Shown here piece by piece: positions 44,601 through 53,727 of a stretch of DNA of 64,000 bases; the first letter of the stretch is position 1; each line of letters opens with the position of its first letter. Position numbers and translations under genes: made by a program. Under the pieces are notes generated by a model. The model was not told where the DNA came from. It searched no databases and saw nothing but the letters and a program-made list of their open reading frames with translations. The DNA comes from Phytophthora colocasiae (taxonomy: Eukaryota > Oomycota > Peronosporomycetes > Peronosporales > Peronosporaceae): NCBI GenBank assembly GCA_018806915.1, contig JAGKQI010000067.1, forward strand, positions 62,001 through 126,000, written 5' to 3'.

Positions 44601-45845
44601 GATCGGCGCACACTCATGTCTGTTCTCGGCAAGTTTTACTGCTTGGATGTGTTCACTGAAGGCTATTCATTTGACGAACTCGGTGTGTATACAATGCCAC
44701 CCGATGGTGACTATGATTCGTATCTTAAATTCATCGAAGGGTTACCGTTGGTTGCTCCACCTGGAGTATTTGGACTGCATGATAACGCCACAATCACGAA
44801 AGACCAGAATGCAACAGCAAAACTATGTCGAGATGTACTACTCACACAGAGTTCTGGAGGCGGAGGTGAAGGCAGCAGTGGATCGTCGCAAGAAGAACTT
44901 GTTGAAGTTGTGGCGAACGATATCTTGGCTCGGTTACCGCCGAACTTCGACATGGAAGTTGCACAAATCCGCTACCCAGTTCGTTGGGATGAGTCCATGA
45001 ACACAGTACTTTGCCAAGAGCTTGTGCGTTTTAACAACCTCATGTCGACGATCCGATCGAGTCTTGAAAGCTTACGTAAGGCTTTGAAAGGTCTCGTTGT
45101 CATGTCAGCAGAACTTGAAAATGTGTCTAAAAGTTTGTTCTACGGCAAGATCCCGGCCTTGTGGGCGTCCAAATCGTATCCTTCACTCAAACCACTGGGC
45201 AGCTACGTGACTGATTTACTGGAGCGTATTGCGTTTTTCAACAAGTGGCTGATGGAGAAGCCACCAGTTGTGTTTTGGATCTCGGGGTTCTTTTTCACTC
45301 AAGCATTTCTGACGGGAGCCAGCCAAAACTATGCACGGAAATACACTCTGCCCATTGATCAACTGGGTTTCGACCATGAACCGATGCCACGCCATGACTA
45401 CGCACAGCCACCAGCGGTACGTTTGATAAATAATGGACTTGTCGATAAATCTGACACTTTGTTTTGCCAGGATGGCGTGTATGTGCGGGGGTTATTCCTC
45501 GAAGGTGCCAAATGGGATAAAGGCACCAACGAATTGGCAGAATCGGATCCCAAGGTATTATTCTCATTGGTACCAGTCTTGTTGTTCCGACCAGTGAAGA
45601 AGTTGGAAATGAGCCAACGCAGCTCGTACTCGTGCCCAGTGTACAAAACAAGGTGCGTTCTACACTTTTGCCAGTTGGTGGCTAACTTCTGACTAACTTC
45701 TGTTTTGTTCAGTGAGCGACGAGGTACATTGTCAACCACCGGCCACTCGACCAACTTCATCTGCTTCATCCGGTTGCCAACCAGCAGGCCTGAATCGCAC
45801 TGGGTCGCACGTGGTGTTGCCATGCTGTCTCAGTTGGATGATTAG
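32700..45845 (+). CDS. Axonemal inner-arm dynein heavy chain (single-headed, DNAH3/7/12 type)
   Basis: Microtubule motor of the flagellar inner arms. Two exons, 32700-45652 and 45713-45845, separated by a 60-nt intron, giving 4,361 residues. The uninterrupted frame ends at 45692 inside this intron; splicing restores the conserved ending [18 protein letters not shown]...RGVAML. Four AAA P-loops are visible: GPAGTGKT (near residue 1623, AAA1, main ATPase), GMPFSGKT (near 1903), GPTGTGKS (near 2286) and GVGGSGRQ (near 2657). AAA1 also has CFDEFNRI. A stalk coiled coil and microtubule-binding domain lie around residues 2900-3190, then AAA5-6 and the C-terminal domain. Length and the [20 protein letters not shown] and [10 protein letters not shown] motifs fit the DNAH3/7/12 group; which member cannot be told by eye. 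The N-terminal tail is Arg/Pro/Ser-rich. Confidence 0.95.
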
Positions 45846-46432
45846 ATATCTATACATGTGCAGAAGTTGCTAAGTACAAGTACAGATTCTCTAAATTCTT
45901 TCTCTCACACCCAGAAAGTATCTATCGCTATCCACACAGGAATCGAAGTCGAATTACACTGCCGGGTATCATTCGTCAGATCCGGGCTAGGGAACGATCG
46001 TACGGTTGTACGATTGCTACGGTCTCCGCTCCTACATGTATAGCTGCAAATAAGCAGTCTGAAAAAGTGTGCAAGACCTGTTCCATGCAGTTAGCATTGC
46101 GTAGCGTGAGTGTATCAACCATCTACACCTCATGTCCTAAAAGTTGCTTGGGCTTGATGCCGAATTCGCACTTAGTGAGGTGACTCAACAGAGATGAGCG
46201 GAGGGATATCCCGCCAAAAACGGGGCTTTAGGCGAGCTTTTTGACTCGGGTTTTGTATGTGGGCAGGTCTCACATAGCATCGCCAGGTGGTGGCGCTGGG
46301 TGCATTGCATTGCCTTCGTCCAACACATTTGCGCTTTGTGGCGGTGGCAACGAGACACGGCCTATTAGCTCGTGATAACTTGCAGCCCAACCCTCACTTT
46401 CCCCTCGATCGTGTCCGTCCAGTGTCAAAATC
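45846..46432. other. Intergenic region between dynein heavy chain and cyclin
   Basis: 587 bp with no gene. It contains an E2F-like site and presumably the cyclin promoter. Confidence 0.55.
46209..46220. promoter_or_regulatory. E2F/DP-like binding site upstream of cyclin
   Basis: TCCCGCCAAAAA (reverse strand TTTTTGGCGGGA) matches the E2F consensus core TTTSSCGC/GGCGGGA. It lies 213 nt upstream of the cyclin start. It overlaps the palindrome GGGATATCCC at 46203-46212. Function is inferred from the motif and neighbour only. Confidence 0.45.
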
Positions 46433-47568
46433 ATGGAGTGGGAAGCACAGTGTCTCGAGTGCGACGAAGTGCTGGACGACGATGATCTCATGAGCACGCA
46501 GGAGTCGGAGACGGGTGAGGTGCTGGGGCTTCTCGTGTCTGACGCGCCCTGGACCAACGAGTTGTCATTCCAAGAGCAAAATGTTCGTCCCCTGCCCCCC
46601 CCCTCTCGCTTTAAACACACCTTTTGCAACTGACAAATTTTCTTATTTGCTAATAGCTGGTGGCACTCGAAGACCGTGACGTCGACAGCGTGTACCGAGC
46701 TATGCTGCGTCAGGAATTGCTTCGACCTGACTTCTCCAAGCAGTATGCCTACCTCAAATACCGTCGTGTACTCGTGGACTGGATGGCTGAAGTGGGGGAG
46801 ACACATTTGCGTATGCGCAAAGAATATGTGCACGCTGCTGTGGGGTATTTAGAGAAGATGCTGGCTCGAGACGCGCCATTGCCACGCAAAGACCGGTTCC
46901 AGCTGCTGGCGCTCAGCTGTCTGCGTATGGCGCTCAAGTTTCTCGGCACAGAGGAGGAGCTCCCGCCCATGGCTGAGTTCTGGGAGATGGGGAATCGAAT
47001 GTACTCGTGCGAGGAGATCAGCGACACCGAGGCAGACATTATGCAAAAGTGCGTGAGGAGTTTTGTTCGTCATGCAACGGCATTCTGTTTTGACTGGGAG
47101 TTTTTAGATGGACACTTTGTACGGTTATCGCGCTAAATTTGCTTGCTGTGTACGTACAGACTTAGCTGGAGGCTGACGACGGTGACTCCGTTGCATTTCC
47201 TGCAGCATTACATGGGCCAGACGGTGCTGTTCGCTGATGACCGACTGCTGGGGGCTGAACTCGTGGATGAAGCACATGCGTATTATTGCAAATATGCTGC
47301 ATTCTTCGTGGACCTGGTGCTACAGGAGTATTCGTTGCAAGTATATCGACCATCAGTTGTTGCTGCAAGCATTCTCGTGGCATCTCGTAAGGCACTTGGA
47401 GTTACGCCACTTTGGCGGGACGAACTGTCGGCGCTTACTGGCTACGACGAGAAGCAGGTGTCGCCGTGTTTTCTAGCCGTGTGGGAACACTTCGAAGCGA
47501 CCTTCGGCCCTCGGAACAAGAACACCTACGACCGGGACAACTCCCCTTCTGGCGTGGCCGATTTCTAA
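46433..47568 (+). CDS. Cyclin
   Basis: Regulatory partner of a cyclin-dependent kinase. Three exons: 46433-46582, 46657-47048 and 47160-47568 (introns 74 and 111 nt; the first uses GTTCGT, a less usual donor), giving 316 residues. The first cyclin box contains YRRVLVDWMAEVGETHLRMR and EYVHAAVGYLEKML, with the conserved R, DW and E positions. The second joins across intron 2 at IMQK-LSWRLTTVTPLHFLQH and continues to VYRPSVVAASILVASRKALG. A short acidic N-terminus (CDEVLDDDDLMS) precedes the boxes; no clear destruction box or LxCxE was seen. The subtype (A/B/E/other) is not assigned. An E2F-like site upstream hints at cell-cycle control. Confidence 0.88.
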
Positions 47569-48007
47569 GGTTTTCCACGTGGTTATTGCTCGACTTCCCG
47601 GTGCTCGTCGTGGCTTCTTCAAATGCAGCGAGGGCGACCGAGAGGCAGAAAGCAAATGATTGTTAGGGCGTAGTCAAGTATTTATGTCGCAGCCGGCTTA
47701 TTTCTGCTGTGTGCTTGAACTTGCTTCGAGTTATCACAACAGGAGTGGCCAGTGTTGGCGCTAGCATGCGTATGAGTTATCTCCATGCGTCATTTAGTAG
47801 ATTTACGGGCATTGTTGCTGAAACTAGCGAACTGATCGGTAAAAAATCTTCCCATTATTCATGGACACCGTCCAATTGAAATCGGACATTCCCATATTCT
47901 GTAAGCTACTTAGCATACCTCTATCGATGCGCATTTTTATAAGTGGAGACAAATGGCACTGCTAGCTACACTGCTACACATAATCTCCATCGAAGTGCTG
48001 AACACAC
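47569..48007. other. Convergent intergenic region, no gene seen
   Basis: 439 bp between the 3' ends of the cyclin (plus) and the PDZ gene (minus), AT-rich, presumably both 3' UTRs. Confidence 0.5.
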
Positions 48008-49729
48008 TCACGACCACGGCAGTGATCGGTCGGAATCTCCAATTTCACCACCTTTGACACGATCCTTAACCGTCACGTCGTAGTAACCAACACCTGGACT
48101 TTCACTCCTGGTAATGAACGAGTCACGCGAGATTCGCGCACGCGACATCACAGCCCCACGTGATGATAATGAAGTTGCTCCAGGTTCCGAGACCCCCGCT
48201 GCATTTGCTGCATACTTCTGCGGCATGTAATTGTATCGCTTATTCAAGTTGCGAAGTGCCGTACCACGAGGTGAGTGGTTGCCTCCTCGGCGAGCAGAAG
48301 TGTTCGACGAGTTCGAAGCGTATGAAGACACCGAAACGTTGTCGGCGTTGGCGAGAGCTACTGCACGAGCATTGCGCGCCCGCATGGTTCCTGAGCGTGC
48401 CACAGGCATGGATTGAGATGAATACCCCGAGATAGACGACACGTTTGATGAGGTGTAGGCGCCATTGCCACGTCGAGGGAGGCCAGCTTTCTGGTCCATG
48501 GCTTCCAAAACTTCAGGCGTCAATCGAACCTTGGATCCACCACTGCTTGAGGATGAGGATGGCATACGACGTGCGTGCGAGCTTCCGTTTTGCTTTGACT
48601 GCTGTTGATGGGGAGCTGCTCCAGACTCGCCGCGTAGAGCTAGTAGTTTCTCGGAGCAGTTCTCAAGCTGACGTGCGATTTGCTTGGCTTCTTCATGCTT
48701 GCGTAGCAAAGCTACTTTGAGGTGTTCAATCTGCTCTACAAGCTCAGCTTCTGTCGAGTGATCCTCATCGTGATCTTCTGGCCCACCATGTTGATTAGAG
48801 TGGCTAACATCACCGTGTGCTGCAGCTTGTCGGACCTCTCCTTTCTGCTGGATATTGTGGCTAGAACCATCGTTCTTCTTCCTTCCCCCTCGTCCACTAC
48901 TGCGACTATTACGACTGCGACCACTCCCATTGCTGCCGTTGCTACGGACACTACGGCGATCGAAGGAGCCTCTCCGACGTTGTCCCTGTTGCTGAGGCTG
49001 TTGAGGGGGTATGGCAGCAGACGCAGACAATCGAGCAGGCGATGCTTGCTCTTTTTGAACTTGATTAGACGAGTGAGATGGTGATGCTACCAATTCAGGA
49101 CCCCGGAAGTAAATTTCCAACGGAAGCTTTGCGTTTTTAATCAAGTCGTGAACCTGACGAAGCCCCATATCCTCAAGCGGCGTCCCTGCGATGCTCACGA
49201 TCGTTACACCTGTTGTCAATCGAGGGAAATGCGTCGCAGCACTTTTTGGATAAATCGTGCCCACCTCCGTACTGCTGTCATGCCCACGTTTCATCGTAAA
49301 TCCCAACGGGAGCTTGTGGAACAGTACGCAGAACTCACTGATCTCTCTGCCACACTTTACACCACCAGCATTAGATGGTGTAGCATCAACATGAGTACTC
49401 GGACGAGCCGGTAGAGTCACACCCAGCTCCAGTTCATCACCCCTTGCACAGCATTCGCTAATCGGCGTTCCAGCCACCAGAAACTCCTGTTTCTTGCGGT
49501 GGAACACGACGTTGCATTCGGGAATTTCAGTATCCGGAAATTTTTTATGGTAAGCTTCAGCGGTAGCACCTAGCAGAGCTTCACACGGCCATTCAGGGTT
49601 CACAACACAGCTGAGGTTTGCTCCGACGAGGCTGACAGTCACGAAAAACTCGTTGCTCGGCGCTTGTGAGGACTTTTCAGGTGCAATCGACACGGGAGCA
49701 GGCGGAGGGGCCTCGCCAGGTGAAGCCAT
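48008..49729 (-). CDS. PDZ-domain protein with Ser/Arg-rich tail and coiled coil
   Basis: 573 residues, single exon. I start at ATG 49729 (MASPGEAPPPAPVS); seven codons upstream the frame has only TTG. After a Pro-rich start and an N-terminal globular part (residues ~25-110) comes a PDZ-like domain around residues 130-212: FCVLFHKLPLGFTMKRGHD, then TTGVTIVSIAGTPLEDMGLR and DLIKNAKLPLEIYFRG. The loop LPLGF resembles the peptide-binding GLGF motif. Next is a Gln/Arg/Ser-rich low-complexity segment and a coiled coil (ELVEQIEHLKVALLRKHEEA). The C-terminal third is Ser/Asn/Arg-rich. Likely a scaffold; partners unknown. No signal peptide. Confidence 0.7.
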   Translation of the reverse strand: MASPGEAPPPAPVSIAPEKSSQAPSNEFFVTVSLVGANLSCVVNPEWPCEALLGATAEAYHKKFPDTEIPECNVVFHRKKQEFLVAGTPISECCARGDELELGVTLPARPSTHVDATPSNAGGVKCGREISEFCVLFHKLPLGFTMKRGHDSSTEVGTIYPKSAATHFPRLTTGVTIVSIAGTPLEDMGLRQVHDLIKNAKLPLEIYFRGPELVASPSHSSNQVQKEQASPARLSASAAIPPQQPQQQGQRRRGSFDRRSVRSNGSNGSGRSRNSRSSGRGGRKKNDGSSHNIQQKGEVRQAAAHGDVSHSNQHGGPEDHDEDHSTEAELVEQIEHLKVALLRKHEEAKQIARQLENCSEKLLALRGESGAAPHQQQSKQNGSSHARRMPSSSSSSGGSKVRLTPEVLEAMDQKAGLPRRGNGAYTSSNVSSISGYSSQSMPVARSGTMRARNARAVALANADNVSVSSYASNSSNTSARRGGNHSPRGTALRNLNKRYNYMPQKYAANAAGVSEPGATSLSSRGAVMSRARISRDSFITRSESPGVGYYDVTVKDRVKGGEIGDSDRSLPWS

Positions 49730-49950
49730 GGCAACAAGTGGTAGCGACAACAGCTCTCGATGGTAGTTGAGCGGCGTAGGAACGGCAAATAAGGAGTCCT
49801 GGAGCTGCTCGACCTATTCTTGAATGACCACCCAAGTGACTGCAAATACGCATAATATTAGCCAATGAAAAGCATACATCTGCTTAACGGAAAAAAAATA
49901 CTGTAGCCATCTGGGATACGCACTTCAGCTTCGGGATAAGTGTTGTATTT

Positions 49951-52385
49951 TCAGAGAAGTTTTCGGAATGACAAAACGTCAAAGCAAGTATCACATACTC
50001 GGTCGGGTTTGAGGACTTGGAACTTCGGAATGGCAATCTTGTTGCTCGAGCAGTTGTAGCACACAGTTCGGCCGCAGTGACGGCAATGGTGTTTGCGCAT
50101 GGCCAGTCGGAAAATTGCATGGCACGATGAACACTCTGTGGTTTGCTCGTCGCCGACCCACTCGGGAGGATGGGACAGGTTGCGCAGTACTGGTACTAGC
50201 ATGGAGCCCTGCTTCGTACTCTCCAAGAGATCCACCACACTTCGACCGGCTGCGTCCAGCAAATGCACAAAAGCACCGGCACTTACCAGTGCAACTGCAA
50301 CATCCTCGCTTCCTCGACCTATAGCCAGATGCAGTGCAGTACTGCCATCTAAACTTTGGGCGTGAATATTGATACCATGCTCAATCTAAAGCAGTCGTCA
50401 AGCATTCGGACAAAAACGTTAGAACTACTGTCAGTGTGACGACAAAGAGGTGGCCGACTTACGAATGCGTTGATAAGAGACGCCGGTCCGTTCTGGTGCG
50501 AGCAAAATAAATGCAATGGGGTGTAGCCGAACCAGTTCGCTCGGTTTGGGTCAGCTCCATTCTCAAGTAACAGTTGCAGCATTTTCTGGCACCGTTCGGA
50601 TGGCGACATGGCAGCTAAATGAAGTGCAGTGTTGCCCTTCAAGTCCTCTCGATTGATGTCAAATTCGCCGGGTTCTTCTTGTTCCATACCATCTTCAGTG
50701 TTGCCAATATCGTTACTCTCAACATGTTTTCCCTGTTGATCAACGTTTGTCTGAGCATTGTCTGCTGCACCGTCGCTCTCTACGCTTTTGCCAACAGTAG
50801 TCGCCTGTTTTTCCATTTTGGCTGCATCGTTCTCATGAAGTAAAACAAGAGTGACGGCTGTGTGGCCATTTGCAGCAGCGTGGTGGAACGCATTTTGGCC
50901 TTGATCATCAACAATATCTTGCTCTGCTCCGTGACGAATGAGATACGCGACCACTGCAACATCCCCTCGTGCCGCTGCAATATGTAGCGGTGTTCGTCCA
51001 CGTCGATTTGGGATATTGGCGTTCGTCCTAAAAGCACTGTTTAGAAGGACCTCGACAGTTTCGACGTTCGACGCATAGTGCAGTGCTGTGTTACCTTCTT
51101 CATCAGGCAAGTTAGAGGCCGCATTGTGCTGTAACAGCAGTTCTACCACCGCGTTGTGACCCTTTCGACTGGCAATATGCAGCGGCGTCTGCTGGTGACC
51201 AAACTCAGCCGTGATATCCTTGTCTCCATCTTTTAATTGTGAGATCAAATTTACATCCGCAGCATTCTGCTCAATCAGGATTTCACAGTGCTGTACATTT
51301 CCACTCGCGCTAGCCAAAAATATTAACGGAACTTTATCCGTGAGAAGAAAGAATGGCGCACTTTCGTCAACAAGTAGACGGCGAATGATCGCGTTGTTGC
51401 CGGTTTTTAGTGCTGCAACGAGCGGAACGTCAGTCTCATCATTTCCCATGCGATCCAATGGTTCTCCCAAACGCAACAATTCATTCACCGCTCGACCAAG
51501 CTGATACCGAACTGCTACAACTAGCGGCGTGTCCGAGCGCATCTTCAAAATTACACATAATCGCTCAGTCGAGCATTGTCGTCCCGTATCACTCTGCAAC
51601 AACTCCTCAAAGTCAGTCTCATTCATGTGCTGAAGTTGCTTCAAGCACATGCTCTGCAGTTCATGTACTGCCTCAGTGCAACTTGCTAGCACTGAATTAC
51701 TAGCACCCAACAAACGTCCATTTTGCGACGATGGCGGGGTCATTGAATCCGACAATTCTCTTCGTCTAGCGGTCAACGGGTTCGTCGCCAGTACAGTGTC
51801 CATAAAAATCAGCACATCCAGTATCTTCTTCTGCAGTCGTCGCTTCTGGTCATCCCTCGGGCTACCATCTCTTCGTTCCTCTTCCACCTTCACTTCCTCA
51901 TCTTCCAGAACCAAAAACTCTGCAATATTCTTCACGCAAATACCAACAAGTGACGGTACCAAGTACACAAAAGCAGCCCTTAGCAGCTGCTGCCAGAACG
52001 CCTCGTGATCGCGCTGTTTGTTTCCCAGTTCTTCATCTACACCTAACTCGTTCGTGTACAGAAACCTCAGGAGCGAGTAGAACACGTGGTAGGGTGTGTC
52101 CTGTACGTGAATCTTCAGCGGGAAGCGCACTTGTCCAGGCACCTGGCTACTCTTGGCACGCATTAACGCGGATTGGAACGCACCACTGCGCAGCGATAGC
52201 ACAAGGCGATGCGCAGGGATGAGATGGTCTCCAGCTGTCGCGTTCTTGTTGTAGTCACCCCCATTGGACGTTGTCGAGTCATCACCAGAGTCAGATGAGA
52301 AGAGAAACAATACGTCACTTAGGTGGTTGTTCGCGAACAGCTTCTTCACCTGCAACAAGTCCGACACGAGCGTGTCGTCCTCCAT
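49951..52385 (-). CDS. BTB-ankyrin-FYVE protein (rabankyrin-5/ANKFY1-like)
   Basis: Probably an endosomal membrane protein: FYVE domains bind phosphatidylinositol 3-phosphate, and animal ANKFY1 acts with Rab5. Two exons, 52385-50463 and 50385-49951, with a 77-nt intron, giving 785 residues. A BTB/POZ region occupies roughly residues 15-170 (LSDVLFLFSSD, IPAHRLVLSLRSGAFQSALM, YHVFYSLLRFLYTNELG). Ankyrin repeats run from about 290 to 700, for example QTPLHIASRKGHNAVVELLL and RTPLHIAAARGDVAVVAYLI. The C-terminal FYVE finger has all three signatures: PEWVGD, RKHHCRHCGRTVC and RVCDTC. The same BTB-ANK-FYVE order defines ANKFY1, though this protein is shorter than the animal one (about 1,170). The 5' end is 45 bp from a Harbinger element. 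Confidence 0.88.
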
Positions 52386-52430
52386 TGCCAGAAGCCTGCT
52401 TCAAGTGAAGAACACCCACTTTATGTAAAA

Positions 52431-53598
52431 TAAGGGGCTTCAGAGTTGCGCTGATCATGAAAACATATTCACGTAAAAGTAAAATTAGCCAATCAGATCG
52501 ATTTGCTTTTATGTCCAAAAGTTAAGTTTTTTTAACGCTCGAAGCGAGTCAAAACGGCCTGAGCACCGCTACTTTCGTTTCCTTTGCAGGAAGCGCACCC
52601 AGTTCGCACTGGCCTAAGATTCGCCGTGTGGCACCAACTCCTGCGCGCAGATGGTTCCCAAGGGTTGGGCAGAAGACGTCCAGTAAGCTGGGGAGAAGGA
52701 CGGCGTCAACGGCGGCCTCTCAAGTCGAAAATCATCCTTAGGTGGATATCAACGGAGAGAAACCTGCAGAGATAGCGAGGGAGACGCTCACGGCGGCAAG
52801 ACCAAGAAGGCATTGGCGACTGAAATTGCTGGAGTTCATCGAGAAGGCTGGTATCTAAGGCAGAACATACAAAGGTACATACTTATAAACCTCCTCTATC
52901 CTCGCACGTATCTCCTCGCACTTATCAGCATCTGGCCACACTACAGCACGTGATTCGAGATCAACAAGATCATAAATGTAGCGATCCGTGAAGACCTCGA
53001 TTGTGCCTTCTGCACAGTGAAAGTGTCTAGCCAGCTTTCCAAGGAAGCCACATTGCGATCACATCCAAATGAATACAGAGAAACCAACAAATGGCACCAT
53101 ACACGTGTCTGAAGATTGTTAGACTCGTTGTAGAAGACCGGATTATTCTGAATCAACTCCATAATTTGCGTGAACTGCAACCTCGTAACTCGAAAGTCTT
53201 CTTTAAACCTCTTATCATCGAGCTTATTGAGCCAATAGTCCAGCGCATCAGGAGCACGAGGCACTGGTTCGCGCGTGTTCAGGTAGCGACCTGTTGATCA
53301 TCCAGTAGGCCTCAATGAACTGCATCACTAAATCATCGTCATCATGGAGCGGGGCTGGGTCTTCCTCGTCGAAAAACCACTCAGCACATTCAGCGAGTAA
53401 CTCGGATTCCGCGTCGTAAGCTGCGCACGGCGCGCTGCCGACGCGACACCTTCGGCAGCGGTATTTATTAGCGTTGTTGGCACTTCGGACGAGGGGGGGG
53501 GCTTCACGGTAAATGAAAAAGTAGCCAATCGGAGAGAGACAGACTTTTTACTTCTTTATGTCAAAAAGCGCGCACTGCTTCAACTCTGAAGCCCCTTA
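52431..53598 (-). mobile_element. PIF/Harbinger-derived DNA element
   Basis: 1,168 bp with perfect 18-bp inverted repeats TAAGGGGCTTCAGAGTTG (52431-52448 and 53581-53598). If the outer TAA/TTA is the 3-bp TWA target, the repeats proper begin with GGGG, as is common for this superfamily. It carries a broken transposase N-terminus on the minus strand and no catalytic domain. It fills most of the space between the divergent FYVE (52385) and CSE1 (53728) genes. Confidence 0.8.
52941..53450 (-). pseudogene. Harbinger-like transposase N-terminal remnant
   Basis: The minus-strand frame beginning around 53370 reads DDDDLVMQFIEAYWMINR. It shifts by one near 53290 into RYLNTREPVPRAPDALDYW and FKEDFRVTRLQFTQIMELI, then LVSLYSFGCDRN. 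This helix-rich pattern resembles the region before the DDE core in PIF/Harbinger (DDE_Tnp_4) transposases. It stops at 52941 with no catalytic motif. The 5' limit is approximate. Confidence 0.6.
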
Positions 53599-53727
53599 AT
53601 ATTATGTGTAAAATCCCTCATTGTAAGTACGTATTGGTGTGGTAAACACAAATTTCGGCTTCGAGAAGGTACCAACCACTTTTTTTCAATCCAAAAGCAA
53701 AGTAGCGATTCCGCACTGAGGGAAGAT

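Noticed and set aside
52584..52860. Plus-strand frame in the Harbinger element (63 codons and a parallel frame ending LLEFIEKAGI)
   Set aside because: Too short and not recognisable. It could be a relic of a second Harbinger ORF (Myb-like) but I cannot support it.
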